Both the position numbers and the translations under genes were made by a program. From assembly GCA_017991515.1 (NCBI GenBank), contig JAGOQI010000005.1, positions 1 through 45,144 on the forward strand: 45,144 nt of DNA, read 5' to 3'. Below, piece by piece: positions 33,801-40,158 of this stretch. The DNA comes from Minisyncoccota bacterium. Its GTDB lineage: Bacteria > Patescibacteriota > Minisyncoccia > Phycocordibacterales > UBA9973. Position 1 is the stretch's first letter; every line of letters starts with the position of its first letter. The notes below the pieces were generated by a model. The model had not been told where the DNA came from and searched no databases. It saw nothing but the letters and a program-made list of their open reading frames with translations.

Positions 33801-34381
33801 CTGCAGGTGCAGTTACCTTCTATGGTACTCCTGCCCCTTCTATGACTCTAGTTGGCTCAAAACCTGCTTATGTACTTTCAGGCTCAACAGACACACTACT
33901 TAACGGATCTGTAAAGATTGCTGAAGTTACTGTAACTGCTGACGCTAAAGGTGATATTAAGATTGGAGAACTTCCAATAACTGTAACTTCAACAGGTGTT
34001 GCTGCTATCCTTACAGGTGCAGATAACATTGTTGTTAAAGATACTTCAGGTGCAACAATTGCTACTAGAAACGCAGCTCTTGCTGTTGCGGCAGGTGGTT
34101 CAGGAAGTGCTACAATTTGTTTCGATGATACTACTGCATCTTGTGGTGGAGCAGGAACAGTTGGTGCTGCTTACTTGATCCCAGCTGGAACAAGTAAGAC
34201 ATTCCGAATCTATGTAACAGCTTCTTCTGTTGCAGGTGCTGTTAATACAACATCACTTTCAACAAAACTTGGTGCTGCTTCAAGTGCAAACTACTACGAT
34301 GTAGCAGGTGGTGCTACAGCTGCTCAAGCTGCTACTCTACTTTACGGATACCCAACTGATTCAGTAACTATTCATAACTAA
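30863..34381 (+). CDS. S-layer-like surface protein with N-terminal peptidoglycan-binding domain
   Basis: 1172 residues. A signal peptide ends at about residue 24 (VSTASA|AYT). A PG_binding_1 domain follows at about 30-105 (LLKQGSRGASVMELQKALN, then FGPATTAAVKCFQNSMG and TDGLVG). Two Cys-bearing repeats come next (LPAGCTSTSGFSSTTGQPC and LPPGCTTSAGYSPVTGQSC, about 114-158). The rest is about 1000 residues of Ser/Thr/Ala/Gly-rich beta-sandwich repeats. Codon use is strongly biased (GGT, GCT, ACA, TCA), as in a highly expressed gene. The protein probably binds the wall and forms the cell coat. It has a long structured leader and a strong terminator of its own. Confidence 0.85.
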   Translation: MNKITKILIAAFAVVAFTVSTASAAYTHTSLLKQGSRGASVMELQKALNMTSCQVAVAGKAGSPGMETSYFGPATTAAVKCFQNSMGDLVTDGLVGKNTGGALATISMGGGSGLPAGCTSTSGFSSTTGQPCNTGGSTVLPPGCTTSAGYSPVTGQSCAGGNTTPQTGPVSASLSATTPAAGYIINNQATAGLLDVMFTGNGTVNSVTLTRSGISDQNTLSNVYLYDGVQRLTDGFSFNSTGQITMNNLNLAVNGSRTISVKADASSTASSSSTIAIALTSYSSGTSVNTVNIQGNLMNLATSGSIAQIGKSGSNTVGSGSVNAGTSSYTVWRQAFQVNTRAVWLKAANFRISGSAPADALQNVGLYVDGVKAGNNATMTMTNGSNYLSFDMSAAPTSLTTGSHTVEVRGDVVKGSSFSFTVSLQQSSDLMVMDPQVGVNIAVCGDTTCTTSYSASTAGAISIGTGSFTAVVDPTFSSMTNVTASASNVTIAKFKLHGYGEDVKVTSLPITTVLSGSAPAAAGLQNLTVYFNGSQVGTQLSQAIGLNTFNLGSQMIVPAGVDSTLEIRADLRTTGGTSYTAGNISANLGAATAEGWNSKASITGPTATGTILAMQSGTLALSKNNGYSSQNANPNTAGVKIGSFVLQNQSTSESIRVTTLSILNTYGVGTASSNLSGLRTSETSGNAGTPVQPSVATGTVDGTCAGSPGVETVCGGSATNTFSSDFILAPGAVKTIDVFADSSSDAGATATVISTLTVTSIGSVSNVSATSSATAGQTITFRTGTLNAPTVNSASSTVAQLVAAANGGTADGSLAQYNFTSTDASSVISELTFVVTSGTATSVKVNGVTAPVVGGVAYLTGLSIPVPNGGSGANISVYVSYPEVGTSGVASATTSTLALITVKSTSGNTTTTTNVSSAATTYTSGTVTLGAQTIVVASTAGMLPGQAITIAGATTAVGTITSITNGTTVVVNITTAGVTPAGAVTFYGTPAPSMTLVGSKPAYVLSGSTDTLLNGSVKIAEVTVTADAKGDIKIGELPITVTSTGVAAILTGADNIVVKDTSGATIATRNAALAVAAGGSGSATICFDDTTASCGGAGTVGAAYLIPAGTSKTFRIYVTASSVAGAVNTTSLSTKLGAASSANYYDVAGGATAAQAATLLYGYPTDSVTIHN

Positions 34382-34444
34382 TGAATAGAAACTAGATTAG
34401 CTTAAGTAATCTAATGTAGTGTTTGGTTAAACATAAAATAACCT

Positions 34445-34474
34445 CAAAAACACCCTCTTCGGAGGGTGTTTTTG
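34445..34474 (+). terminator. Terminator of the S-layer-like gene
   Basis: CAAAAACACCCTC and GAGGGTGTTTTTG close on a TTCG loop: the strongest terminator in the window. Confidence 0.92.
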
Positions 34475-34495
34475 TTTACCTTAATTCTAACCCTC

Positions 34496-34520
34496 ATTAG
34501 CTAGAACAGTTCTAGCTAAT
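34496..34520. repeat. REP palindrome copy 1
   Basis: A 25-bp perfect palindrome with 12-bp arms (ATTAGCTAGAAC / GTTCTAGCTAAT) around a central A. Identical to copy 2 (36056) and nearly to copies 3 and 4. Confidence 0.9.
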
Positions 34521-34610
34521 AACTCTTGCCAATATTTTATTGTTTGAGATAATTTATTTAAATAAAAATTCATTAAAAACAAAAAAATGGTTCTAAGGAG
34601 GAGCCACATC

Positions 34611-36182
34611 ATGAAAAAAATAATATTACTTTTAAGTTTTTTCTTTATTTTTTTATCTATTCAATCTCAAAACTGGATGCAAGTCCCGGGTTACCAGACT
34701 TCTTATGGTTCCGTTTCTGGTATTACGAAATATCAAGGCGAACTATGGGTGAAAACAGCCAATGCTATTTATAAAGTTTCAGGTTCAAGTTGGCAGATAA
34801 CAACTACAGGTTTTACTGTAACTAACGGTAGTGGGTGTCTTTACACAGACGGAACAGATCTATATGCCGGTGGTTTATTTATTTTTGGCACATACCAAGC
34901 ACTTGTTTTAAAATGGAATGGTACCAGTTGGGACCCTATTGCTTTTACAAACAATCTCGCTTCGGGTGTTCATGTATCTACTATACTAAAAACTCAAAAC
35001 TACCTTCATGTAGGAGGATTTTTTACTAGTATAGGTAACTCTCCATCAAATATTAATTTATCAATGCAGCATTGGGCCTCACTTGATAACGGCTCTTGGG
35101 TACAATTATTTTCTATGGTTGTTCCTGGTTGCGCTTCGGCTGTATGGGATATTAAAAAAATAGGAGATTCTATCTATGTTGCAGGAGGCTTCAGTGAGAT
35201 AGGTGGTATGTGGACACCAGGAACCTTTAGATTTAAAGAAGGGGGCGGCATGTCTATTTTGGACGGCTATATTTTTTGTAACATAGCAACAAGTTACTCT
35301 ATTTTAGGAGGTGAATTGTATGCTGGTGGAACAAGAAAGCATGATTTAGTTAATATTAATGTAGGCCTTGCCAAAAGAGTTAGTAATACATGGAATGCAG
35401 TAAGTGATCAAATGGAAATTACTAATTCCAGAATTACTAAATTGGTTGATAGGATATTTATAGGAGGGAAGCCAGGAAATGTCAATGGTGTTACAACAAA
35501 CATGTGTTCTTATAATGGATCTATTTTTACTAATGAAGGCATTGGAATTTCATCGCCGACCAGTTTAAATGTTTACCCGGAAGTATATTTGTTATTTGCA
35601 GATACGGTCCTAGGAACTATTTATGTTTCAGGAAGTTTTAAACAGCAAGATGGTAATGTTGCTGATAATTTTGCAGTTAGGGCGATATATCCACTACCCG
35701 TTCATTTATCTTCCTTCAATGCCAAAGTTTTAGCAGATAAAAGCATTAAGCTGGACTGGCGGGATGAAACACCAGAGAATGGTGTTGAATTCGATGTTCA
35801 AGTCAGCAATAACGGTCGGGATTTTCGATCAATTGGTAAGATTACCGAGAAAGGGGACAAGAAGGATTATTCGTTTATTTATCCAAACAAAGATTGCGGA
35901 AAGCTCTTTTTCCGCCTCGCTTTCGAAGGTAAGTACTCTGAAATCCGAACAGTCGATATCCCTTGCGATATTAGTATTATTGCTTACCAAAAGTCTCTAA
36001 GAATCCAAACCCAAAATCCTGGCACCCTTACAATCCTAAACACCTCCAGCCAACTATTAGCTAGAACAGTTCTAGCTAATGGGTACTGTCAGATACCACT
36101 AGATCTTCCGTCAGGTGTTTACATCGCCAAATTTGTTGATAAAAATGGAAACATTTTTTCACAAAAGTTTTTAATTCAATAA
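34611..36182 (+). CDS. Secreted protein with T9SS-type C-terminal sorting domain
   Basis: 523 residues from the ATG at 34611, which has a rare full Shine-Dalgarno (AAGGAGG, 34598-34604); the ATG at 34587 precedes it and is rejected. The signal peptide ends in SIQSQ|NW. A body of repeated W/G-rich strands follows (LYAGGLFIFG, LHVGGFFTSIG, IYVAGGFSEIG: beta-propeller-like, about 40-360). Then come LPVHLSSFNAKVLADKSIKLDW and VEFDVQVSNNGRDFRSIGKI, and an end of the type-A T9SS domain (LTILNTSSQLLARTVL, then LPSGVYIAKF and SQKFLIQ). These are hallmarks of Bacteroidota proteins exported through the gliding/PorSS machinery. In a patescibacterium this suggests lateral transfer. REP copy 2 lies in frame inside the sorting domain. 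Confidence 0.82.
   Translation: MKKIILLLSFFFIFLSIQSQNWMQVPGYQTSYGSVSGITKYQGELWVKTANAIYKVSGSSWQITTTGFTVTNGSGCLYTDGTDLYAGGLFIFGTYQALVLKWNGTSWDPIAFTNNLASGVHVSTILKTQNYLHVGGFFTSIGNSPSNINLSMQHWASLDNGSWVQLFSMVVPGCASAVWDIKKIGDSIYVAGGFSEIGGMWTPGTFRFKEGGGMSILDGYIFCNIATSYSILGGELYAGGTRKHDLVNINVGLAKRVSNTWNAVSDQMEITNSRITKLVDRIFIGGKPGNVNGVTTNMCSYNGSIFTNEGIGISSPTSLNVYPEVYLLFADTVLGTIYVSGSFKQQDGNVADNFAVRAIYPLPVHLSSFNAKVLADKSIKLDWRDETPENGVEFDVQVSNNGRDFRSIGKITEKGDKKDYSFIYPNKDCGKLFFRLAFEGKYSEIRTVDIPCDISIIAYQKSLRIQTQNPGTLTILNTSSQLLARTVLANGYCQIPLDLPSGVYIAKFVDKNGNIFSQKFLIQ
36056..36080. repeat. REP palindrome copy 2, inside the T9SS-type gene
   Basis: Same 25-bp palindrome as copy 1, central A. Read in frame as LLARTVLAN within the C-terminal sorting domain. 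The domain aligns with its family without a gap here, so the copy does not break the gene. Confidence 0.9.
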
Positions 36183-36202
36183 TATTCAGTTCTTTTTAAT
36201 TT

Positions 36203-36228
36203 AAAATCCCCAACTCAGGGGATTTTTT
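36203..36228 (+). terminator. Terminator of the T9SS-type gene
   Basis: AAAATCCCC and GGGGATTTTTT with an AACTCA loop. Confidence 0.88.
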
Positions 36229-36234
36229 GTTATT

Positions 36235-36257
36235 TTAGCTAGAACAGTTCTAGCTAA
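36235..36257. repeat. REP palindrome copy 3, before the RAYT gene
   Basis: 23 bp of the palindrome (arms TTAGCTAGAAC / GTTCTAGCTAA, central A). The RAYT -10 box starts five bases downstream. Confidence 0.9.
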
Positions 36258-36262
36258 TTTGA

Positions 36263-36274
36263 TATAATTTTTCT
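36263..36274 (+). promoter_or_regulatory. Leaderless promoter of the RAYT gene
   Basis: Consensus TATAAT (36263-36268), six bases, ATG at 36275. REP copy 3 overlaps the -20 to -35 region and could block or modulate polymerase. Confidence 0.62.
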
Positions 36275-36949
36275 ATGCTTAGAAAAGATAAATTTGTTTC
36301 AGGCGAGTATTACCATATCTATAATAGAGGTATAGATAAAAGGATTATTTTTCATGACAAGCAAGATAAAGAAAGATTTTTAATGCTTTTATATATTGCA
36401 AATAGTGAAGATAATTTAAAGCTTGATAATTTAACTCATAATCTACATAAGCAGTATAAAGAAATAATGAGTTTAAAAAAAGGAAAACAGTTGGTTTCTA
36501 TTGTAGGCTGGTGTTTGATGCCAAATCATTTTCACATACTCATAAAGCAAGATCTTGAAGAAGGTATTACAAAATTTATGAGGAAGCTAGGTGTTGGATA
36601 CTCCATGTATTTTAATAATAAATATAAAAGACAAGGAGCTTTGTTCGGAGGTCCTTTTAAATCAAAACTAATTGAAGATGACAGTTATTTTAGGAAGTTA
36701 TTTTCTTATATACACCTTAATCCTCTCGAGATAAAATTTCCTCAATGGGAAGAAAATATTTCTTTAAAAAATAAAAGCATTGAGATGGAAAATTTTTTAA
36801 AATCTTATATATATTCAAGTTATCAGGACTATACAGATATCAATAGAACAGAAAGTAGTATTTTAAATAAAGATATTTCTAAATACTATTTTGATGTTGA
36901 GCATTCTTTTAAGAATTTTATAAAACAGTACTTGGAGATCATTAGCTAG
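36275..36949 (+). CDS. REP-associated tyrosine transposase (Y1/IS200-like)
   Basis: 224 residues. N-terminal EYYHIYNRGIDK (11-22) is the RAYT opening. The HUH metal site is PNHFHILI (83-90), and candidate nucleophile Tyr109 or Tyr112 lies in LGVGYSMYFNNKYKRQGALF. The C-terminal part has SYFRKLFSYIHLNPL, also typical. RAYTs nick and join single-stranded DNA at REP hairpins and are usually single-copy, non-IS genes that spread REPs. Palindromes lie 17 bases before the start and across the stop: the TAG is inside copy 4. The gene looks intact. Confidence 0.9.
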   Translation: MLRKDKFVSGEYYHIYNRGIDKRIIFHDKQDKERFLMLLYIANSEDNLKLDNLTHNLHKQYKEIMSLKKGKQLVSIVGWCLMPNHFHILIKQDLEEGITKFMRKLGVGYSMYFNNKYKRQGALFGGPFKSKLIEDDSYFRKLFSYIHLNPLEIKFPQWEENISLKNKSIEMENFLKSYIYSSYQDYTDINRTESSILNKDISKYYFDVEHSFKNFIKQYLEIIS

Positions 36950-36968
36950 AACTGTTCTAGCTAATGAT
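36938..36968. repeat. REP palindrome copy 4, overlapping the RAYT stop codon
   Basis: Central T, so inverted relative to copies 1-3. Arms extend to 15 bp (ATCATTAGCTAGAAC on the left). The RAYT stop TAG is part of its left arm. Confidence 0.9.
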
Positions 36969-36995
36969 TTGTGCCTATCGAAGTCTTTAAAATCT

Positions 36996-37009
36996 GCTAA
37001 AATATAGGT
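36996..37009 (+). promoter_or_regulatory. Leaderless promoter of paralogue 1
   Basis: TGCTAAAAT (TAAAAT 36998-37003), six bases, ATG at 37010. Same extended -10 as dut. Confidence 0.62.
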
Positions 37010-37525
37010 ATGAAATACATAAGTAAGACACATCTTATACTGTTGGTTATAATAGTCATTATTTTAGGAGGAATGCTTTTGTTGGGGGAGAAGTATTCTC
37101 AAAGAAGCTTTTTTTGGAAAGAGACTAGTGTTCCTGTGGCGCCTATAGGTACAGATGAACAGACGTTTCTTAGGGATTCAGGTCAGCCACAATCTCAACT
37201 AGAAATGCAAATGAAATCCGATAGTTTTATTATTAGACCAGGACAAAATAAGCTCTCTTATACAGATGCACTTGATTTATATAAAAACTCTCTAATACAG
37301 TTTAATGAAGATTGCCAAGTATCTTCTGGGGCTAGAGCTTTCGGTCTCAACAATGAAATCATGATAGACAATAGATCCTCTAAGCCAAATACTTTTATTG
37401 TAGGGGATAGCTCTGTTGTAGTTGGTCCATATGATTTTAATTTTTTAATTTTGAAACAAAAAGGTGACGATATAGCCATTGGTTGCGGAGATAAGAGAAA
37501 TGTAGCTATTATTGTCGTCCAGTAG
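37010..37525 (+). CDS. Membrane-anchored two-Cys domain protein, paralogue 1
   Basis: 171 residues: one N-terminal helix (about 7-26) and an exported domain (about 85-171). This domain matches the next two genes: Y..AL.LY, then IQFNEDCQV, IMIDNRSSKP, and CGDKRNVAIIVVQ at the very end. The two Cys of the domain may form a disulfide. A cupredoxin- or Ig-like beta fold is plausible; no metal motif is visible. The most diverged of the three copies. Function unknown. Confidence 0.7.
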   Translation: MKYISKTHLILLVIIVIILGGMLLLGEKYSQRSFFWKETSVPVAPIGTDEQTFLRDSGQPQSQLEMQMKSDSFIIRPGQNKLSYTDALDLYKNSLIQFNEDCQVSSGARAFGLNNEIMIDNRSSKPNTFIVGDSSVVVGPYDFNFLILKQKGDDIAIGCGDKRNVAIIVVQ

Positions 37526-37551
37526 AGATTCTTGCAAAAAGGCATATATTT

Positions 37552-37565
37552 GCTAATGTTTGATT
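37552..37565 (+). promoter_or_regulatory. Leaderless promoter of paralogue 2
   Basis: TGCTAATGT (TAATGT 37554-37559), six bases, ATG at 37566. The in-frame TTG at 37560 falls inside this six-base gap and is rejected as a start. Confidence 0.58.
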
Positions 37566-38066
37566 ATGAAAAATTTTATAGACAAAATACCGAAAAATTA
37601 TAGATTAGCCCTAGGAGCTGTATCTGTGCTTGTAATAGTTGCCCTTGTGGTTCGAGGCGCTCCAAAGTCTGATGTCGTATCAACTGAGCTTCCAATAGAA
37701 ACTCCACAAGAAGAATTGACAATGAAGAAGACTTATAAGAAAGCAGATTTAACTGTCGATCAAACAGCAACAACTCCAGAGATAGTAGATACTCGTAGTT
37801 ACGCAGAATTAATCTTGGCTTTTCAAGGAAAAACACTTCAATTCGGAAATGCTTGTAGTGTTCGAATGAGTGATCAGGTCTATAAAGTTGGCTCTCAAAT
37901 ACTTTTGGACAATAGAAATGATACTCCTGTATCTATAAAAATTGGTTCAGAAACTTACGAACTCTCTGTTTATGGACATAAAGTTATTTCTCTAAATACT
38001 GAAGGAAAGTTTATGGTGGATTGTAGTGAGTACCAAAATGTAGCAACTGTAACGGTTCAGCAGTAA
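37566..38066 (+). CDS. Membrane-anchored two-Cys domain protein, paralogue 2
   Basis: 166 residues from the ATG at 37566. The N-terminal helix (about 11-28) is followed by a polar linker and the shared domain (about 78-166): YAELILAFQGKTLQFGNACSV, ILLDNRNDTP, then VDCSEYQNVATVTVQQ. It is closer to paralogue 3 than to 1 (both have LQF..xC, LDNR, VDC and end in VQQ). Own leaderless promoter. Confidence 0.72.
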   Translation: MKNFIDKIPKNYRLALGAVSVLVIVALVVRGAPKSDVVSTELPIETPQEELTMKKTYKKADLTVDQTATTPEIVDTRSYAELILAFQGKTLQFGNACSVRMSDQVYKVGSQILLDNRNDTPVSIKIGSETYELSVYGHKVISLNTEGKFMVDCSEYQNVATVTVQQ

Positions 38067-38145
38067 CCAGGCTAGATTATTTTAGGATAAAAACATATTA
38101 TGGGTTGTAATATGTTTTTTTGCTTGTGTAATGTTTTTATAGGTC

Positions 38146-38157
38146 CATACTATATAT
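38146..38157 (+). promoter_or_regulatory. Leaderless promoter of paralogue 3
   Basis: CATACT (38146-38151), six bases, ATG at 38158. Confidence 0.5.
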
Positions 38158-38628
38158 ATGGAACCAATACAAAAGAAATCAAATAGTGTGATGTACGCGG
38201 TGGTAGGTATAATCGTTCTAATTATTGTTTTAGTATTAGTAATGTCGAATAAGAAAAGCGCTGTAATTGAGGATGTTATCAATGATCCTCAAGTAGAAGA
38301 TATTACAGCTGTAAATGATCCTGAAAAAGCAGGTGTTTCAGTAGGTAGTAATGCTGGTAAATATGCAGAGATGGTTTTGAAATACAAAGATCGAACTTTG
38401 CAGTTCAACGCAGAGTGTGCAGTTGTTAGAAATAGTTATACATTCAAGCAAGGTACAGATGTAATGCTTGATAATAGAGATACTGCTCCTGCTAAGATTG
38501 TTGTAGGATCTAGAACATTTAATCTACAAGCTCAGTCTTACAGAGTTATCGACCTAGGTTCAACAGGAACTTATAGAGTAGATTGTAATGATCGACTAAA
38601 TGTTGTAACTGTAAATGTTCAACAATAA
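38158..38628 (+). CDS. Membrane-anchored two-Cys domain protein, paralogue 3
   Basis: 156 residues. One helix (about 11-28: VMYAVVGIIVLIIVLVLVM), a linker with repeated NDP, and the shared domain (about 66-156): YAEMVLKYKDRTLQFNAECAV, VMLDNRDTAPAKIVVG, then VDCNDRLNVVTVNVQQ. Closes the tandem array. The three copies are separated by 40-90 bp, each with its own promoter, which indicates duplication of a whole transcription unit. Confidence 0.72.
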   Translation: MEPIQKKSNSVMYAVVGIIVLIIVLVLVMSNKKSAVIEDVINDPQVEDITAVNDPEKAGVSVGSNAGKYAEMVLKYKDRTLQFNAECAVVRNSYTFKQGTDVMLDNRDTAPAKIVVGSRTFNLQAQSYRVIDLGSTGTYRVDCNDRLNVVTVNVQQ

Positions 38629-38649
38629 TCTTTAAAATTTTTTACAAAT

Positions 38650-38680
38650 AGCAAAAACCACTCTTTGAGTGGTTTTTGCT
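38650..38680 (+). terminator. Terminator after paralogue 3
   Basis: AGCAAAAACCACTC and GAGTGGTTTTTGCT, loop TTT. Confidence 0.88.
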
Positions 38681-38697
38681 TGTCTAAGTATGTAGGT

Positions 38698-38709
38698 TAT
38701 AATAGATAT
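38698..38709 (+). promoter_or_regulatory. Leaderless promoter of the small membrane protein
   Basis: Consensus TATAAT (38698-38703), six bases, ATG at 38710. This position excludes the in-frame ATG at 38665, which lies in the preceding terminator. Confidence 0.65.
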
Positions 38710-38967
38710 ATGAAAGAAAAAAAGCTTTGGTTTAAGGCAAAAAGATATGGTTGGGGTTGGTACCCTTCTTCTTGGGAAGGCTGGGTTATTATGGGTTTTT
38801 TTATATATGCCATTTTAAAAGGTACTTGGAGCTTAGAGCCAAGTGACTCTGTTGGTAATGATCTTATAACCCTAGCTTTTCGTGTTATTCCACCGACTAT
38901 TTTCCTACTAATTATTTGCTATGCCAAAGGAGAGAAGCCTCGCTGGCGTTGGGGCAAAAATACCTAG
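38710..38967 (+). CDS. Small two-helix membrane protein
   Basis: 85 residues. A Trp/Tyr-rich N-terminus (WFKAKRYGWGWYPSSWEGW, about 7-25) leads into two hydrophobic stretches (about 25-41 and 53-70) and a basic end. The KRYGWGW(Y/T)P...GW motif recurs in small uncharacterised bacterial membrane proteins. No function can be given. Confidence 0.65.
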   Translation: MKEKKLWFKAKRYGWGWYPSSWEGWVIMGFFIYAILKGTWSLEPSDSVGNDLITLAFRVIPPTIFLLIICYAKGEKPRWRWGKNT

Positions 38968-38999
38968 TGTTTGACCTCCCGCCGATTTGGTGTGGAGGT

Positions 39000-39027
39000 T
39001 TGACGAAATTGGTTTTTCTGCTATTAT
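39000..39027 (+). promoter_or_regulatory. Promoter of rplJ-rplL
   Basis: TTGACG (39000-39005), 16 bases, extended TGCTATTAT (TATTAT 39022-39027). Start expected near 39034. Confidence 0.68.
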
Positions 39028-39033
39028 CTAAGC

Positions 39034-39120
39034 GTGTAGATTAAAGACAGTGGGCATTTATAAGTCCTACCGAGATCTAGTATCTCTTCATCACAATAGA
39101 TGAAATCTAACTGCACAGCG
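39034..39120 (+). promoter_or_regulatory. Ribosomal protein L10 leader
   Basis: The leader contains AAAGACAGTGGG, a loop, then CCTACCGAGA (39043-39074): the L10-leader signature in which GTGGG/CCTAC pairs next to the AGACAG...CCGAG kink-turn that binds the L10-L12 complex. An outer stem TAGATT/AATCTA (39037-39042, 39104-39109) closes it. Excess L10-L12 should repress the downstream genes. Confidence 0.8.
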
Positions 39121-39167
39121 ATGTGTATTTTTTAATACCTCGTTTAAAAACATTAACAAAACAAATT

Positions 39168-39656
39168 ATGGCAATTACTAAAGAAAAAAAGAAGTCTATT
39201 GTTGCTTCATTTTCTGATATTGCTGCCGGAGCAAACTCTATTGCCTTTGTGCAATTTGATAAGCTAACTGTTGCAAACTCTATGGCATTTCGCCGAGCAC
39301 TTCGTGCTGCTGGTGTTGGGTACAAAGTAGGGAAGAAAACTCTTCTCAAGCGAGTACTTGCAGAAAAAGGTTACGAAGGGGAACTCCCTGAACTACCTGG
39401 AGAGATTGCAATAGCATACGGAGAAGACGCCCTTGCGCCTATTCGAGAAGTTTACGAATTTCAAAAAATAAACAAAGGTATTATTACTCTAGTTGGCGGT
39501 GTATTTGAAGGAAGTTTCAAGAATAAAGATGAGATTATGGTTATAGCAACTATTCCACCATTGCAAACCTTGCGTGGAATGTTCGTCAACATTATCAATT
39601 CTCCAATTCAGCGTTTTGTTATCGCGCTTGATCAGATAGCACAAAAGGAAGCTTAA
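39168..39656 (+). CDS. rplJ: 50S ribosomal protein uL10
   Basis: 162 residues from the ATG at 39168; an earlier in-frame ATG at 39123 lies in the leader and is rejected. KEKKKSIVASFSD starts the rRNA-binding domain. It includes VANSMAFRRALRAAGVGYKVGKKTLLKRVL and ends in the helix that carries L7/L12 dimers (about 135-162). It builds the ribosomal stalk base. Followed by rplL after 20 bases. Confidence 0.93.
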   Translation: MAITKEKKKSIVASFSDIAAGANSIAFVQFDKLTVANSMAFRRALRAAGVGYKVGKKTLLKRVLAEKGYEGELPELPGEIAIAYGEDALAPIREVYEFQKINKGIITLVGGVFEGSFKNKDEIMVIATIPPLQTLRGMFVNIINSPIQRFVIALDQIAQKEA

Positions 39657-39676
39657 AAGTTTAAATAAAAATTATT

Positions 39677-40072
39677 ATGGAAGAAGAAATAAAAAAAGTA
39701 GAAGTTCCTGCGAAATTCAAAGACATAGTTGCTTCTGTTGAAGCTCTATCAGTTCTTGAACTCAACGAACTAGTAAAAGTATTCGAAGAAAAATTTGGCG
39801 TGTCTGCTACAGCCGTAGCAGCTGCAGGTCCTGCTGTATCAGCTGATGCTGGTGAAGTTAAGGATTCTTTCACTGTTGTACTTGAGAGTGCAGGTGAACA
39901 AAAAATCGCTGTTATGAAGGTTGTTAAAGAAGCTCTAGGTCTTGGTCTTAAAGAGGCTAAGGATCTTGTAGATGCTGCTCCAGCAACTCTTAAAGACGGT
40001 ATGAAGAAGGATGAAGCTGAAGCTATGAAGAAAGCTATTGAAGAAGCAGGTGGTAAAATTGCTCTTAAATAA
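39677..40072 (+). CDS. rplL: 50S ribosomal protein bL12
   Basis: 131 residues. The N-terminal dimerisation helices ([18 protein letters not shown], about 26-43) are followed by an Ala-rich hinge and the C-terminal factor-binding domain ([27 protein letters not shown], then [14 protein letters not shown]). It recruits EF-G and EF-Tu. Second gene of the L10 unit, closed by a terminator. Confidence 0.96.
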   Translation: MEEEIKKVEVPAKFKDIVASVEALSVLELNELVKVFEEKFGVSATAVAAAGPAVSADAGEVKDSFTVVLESAGEQKIAVMKVVKEALGLGLKEAKDLVDAAPATLKDGMKKDEAEAMKKAIEEAGGKIALK

Positions 40073-40094
40073 TTCTGAAATTCAAAATCATTAA

Positions 40095-40127
40095 CAAAAA
40101 AACCTCACTTGACTGTGAGGTTTTTTT
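40095..40127 (+). terminator. Terminator of rplJ-rplL
   Basis: AAAAAAACCTCAC and GTGAGGTTTTTTT, loop TTGACT. Confidence 0.9.
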
Positions 40128-40158
40128 GTATAGACTGAAATAAATCAAACTACTTTTT

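Noticed and set aside
31137-34178. Leu/Gln-rich alternative frames within the S-layer-like gene
   Set aside because: They are frame shadows of repetitive, strongly codon-biased Ser/Thr/Gly-rich sequence.
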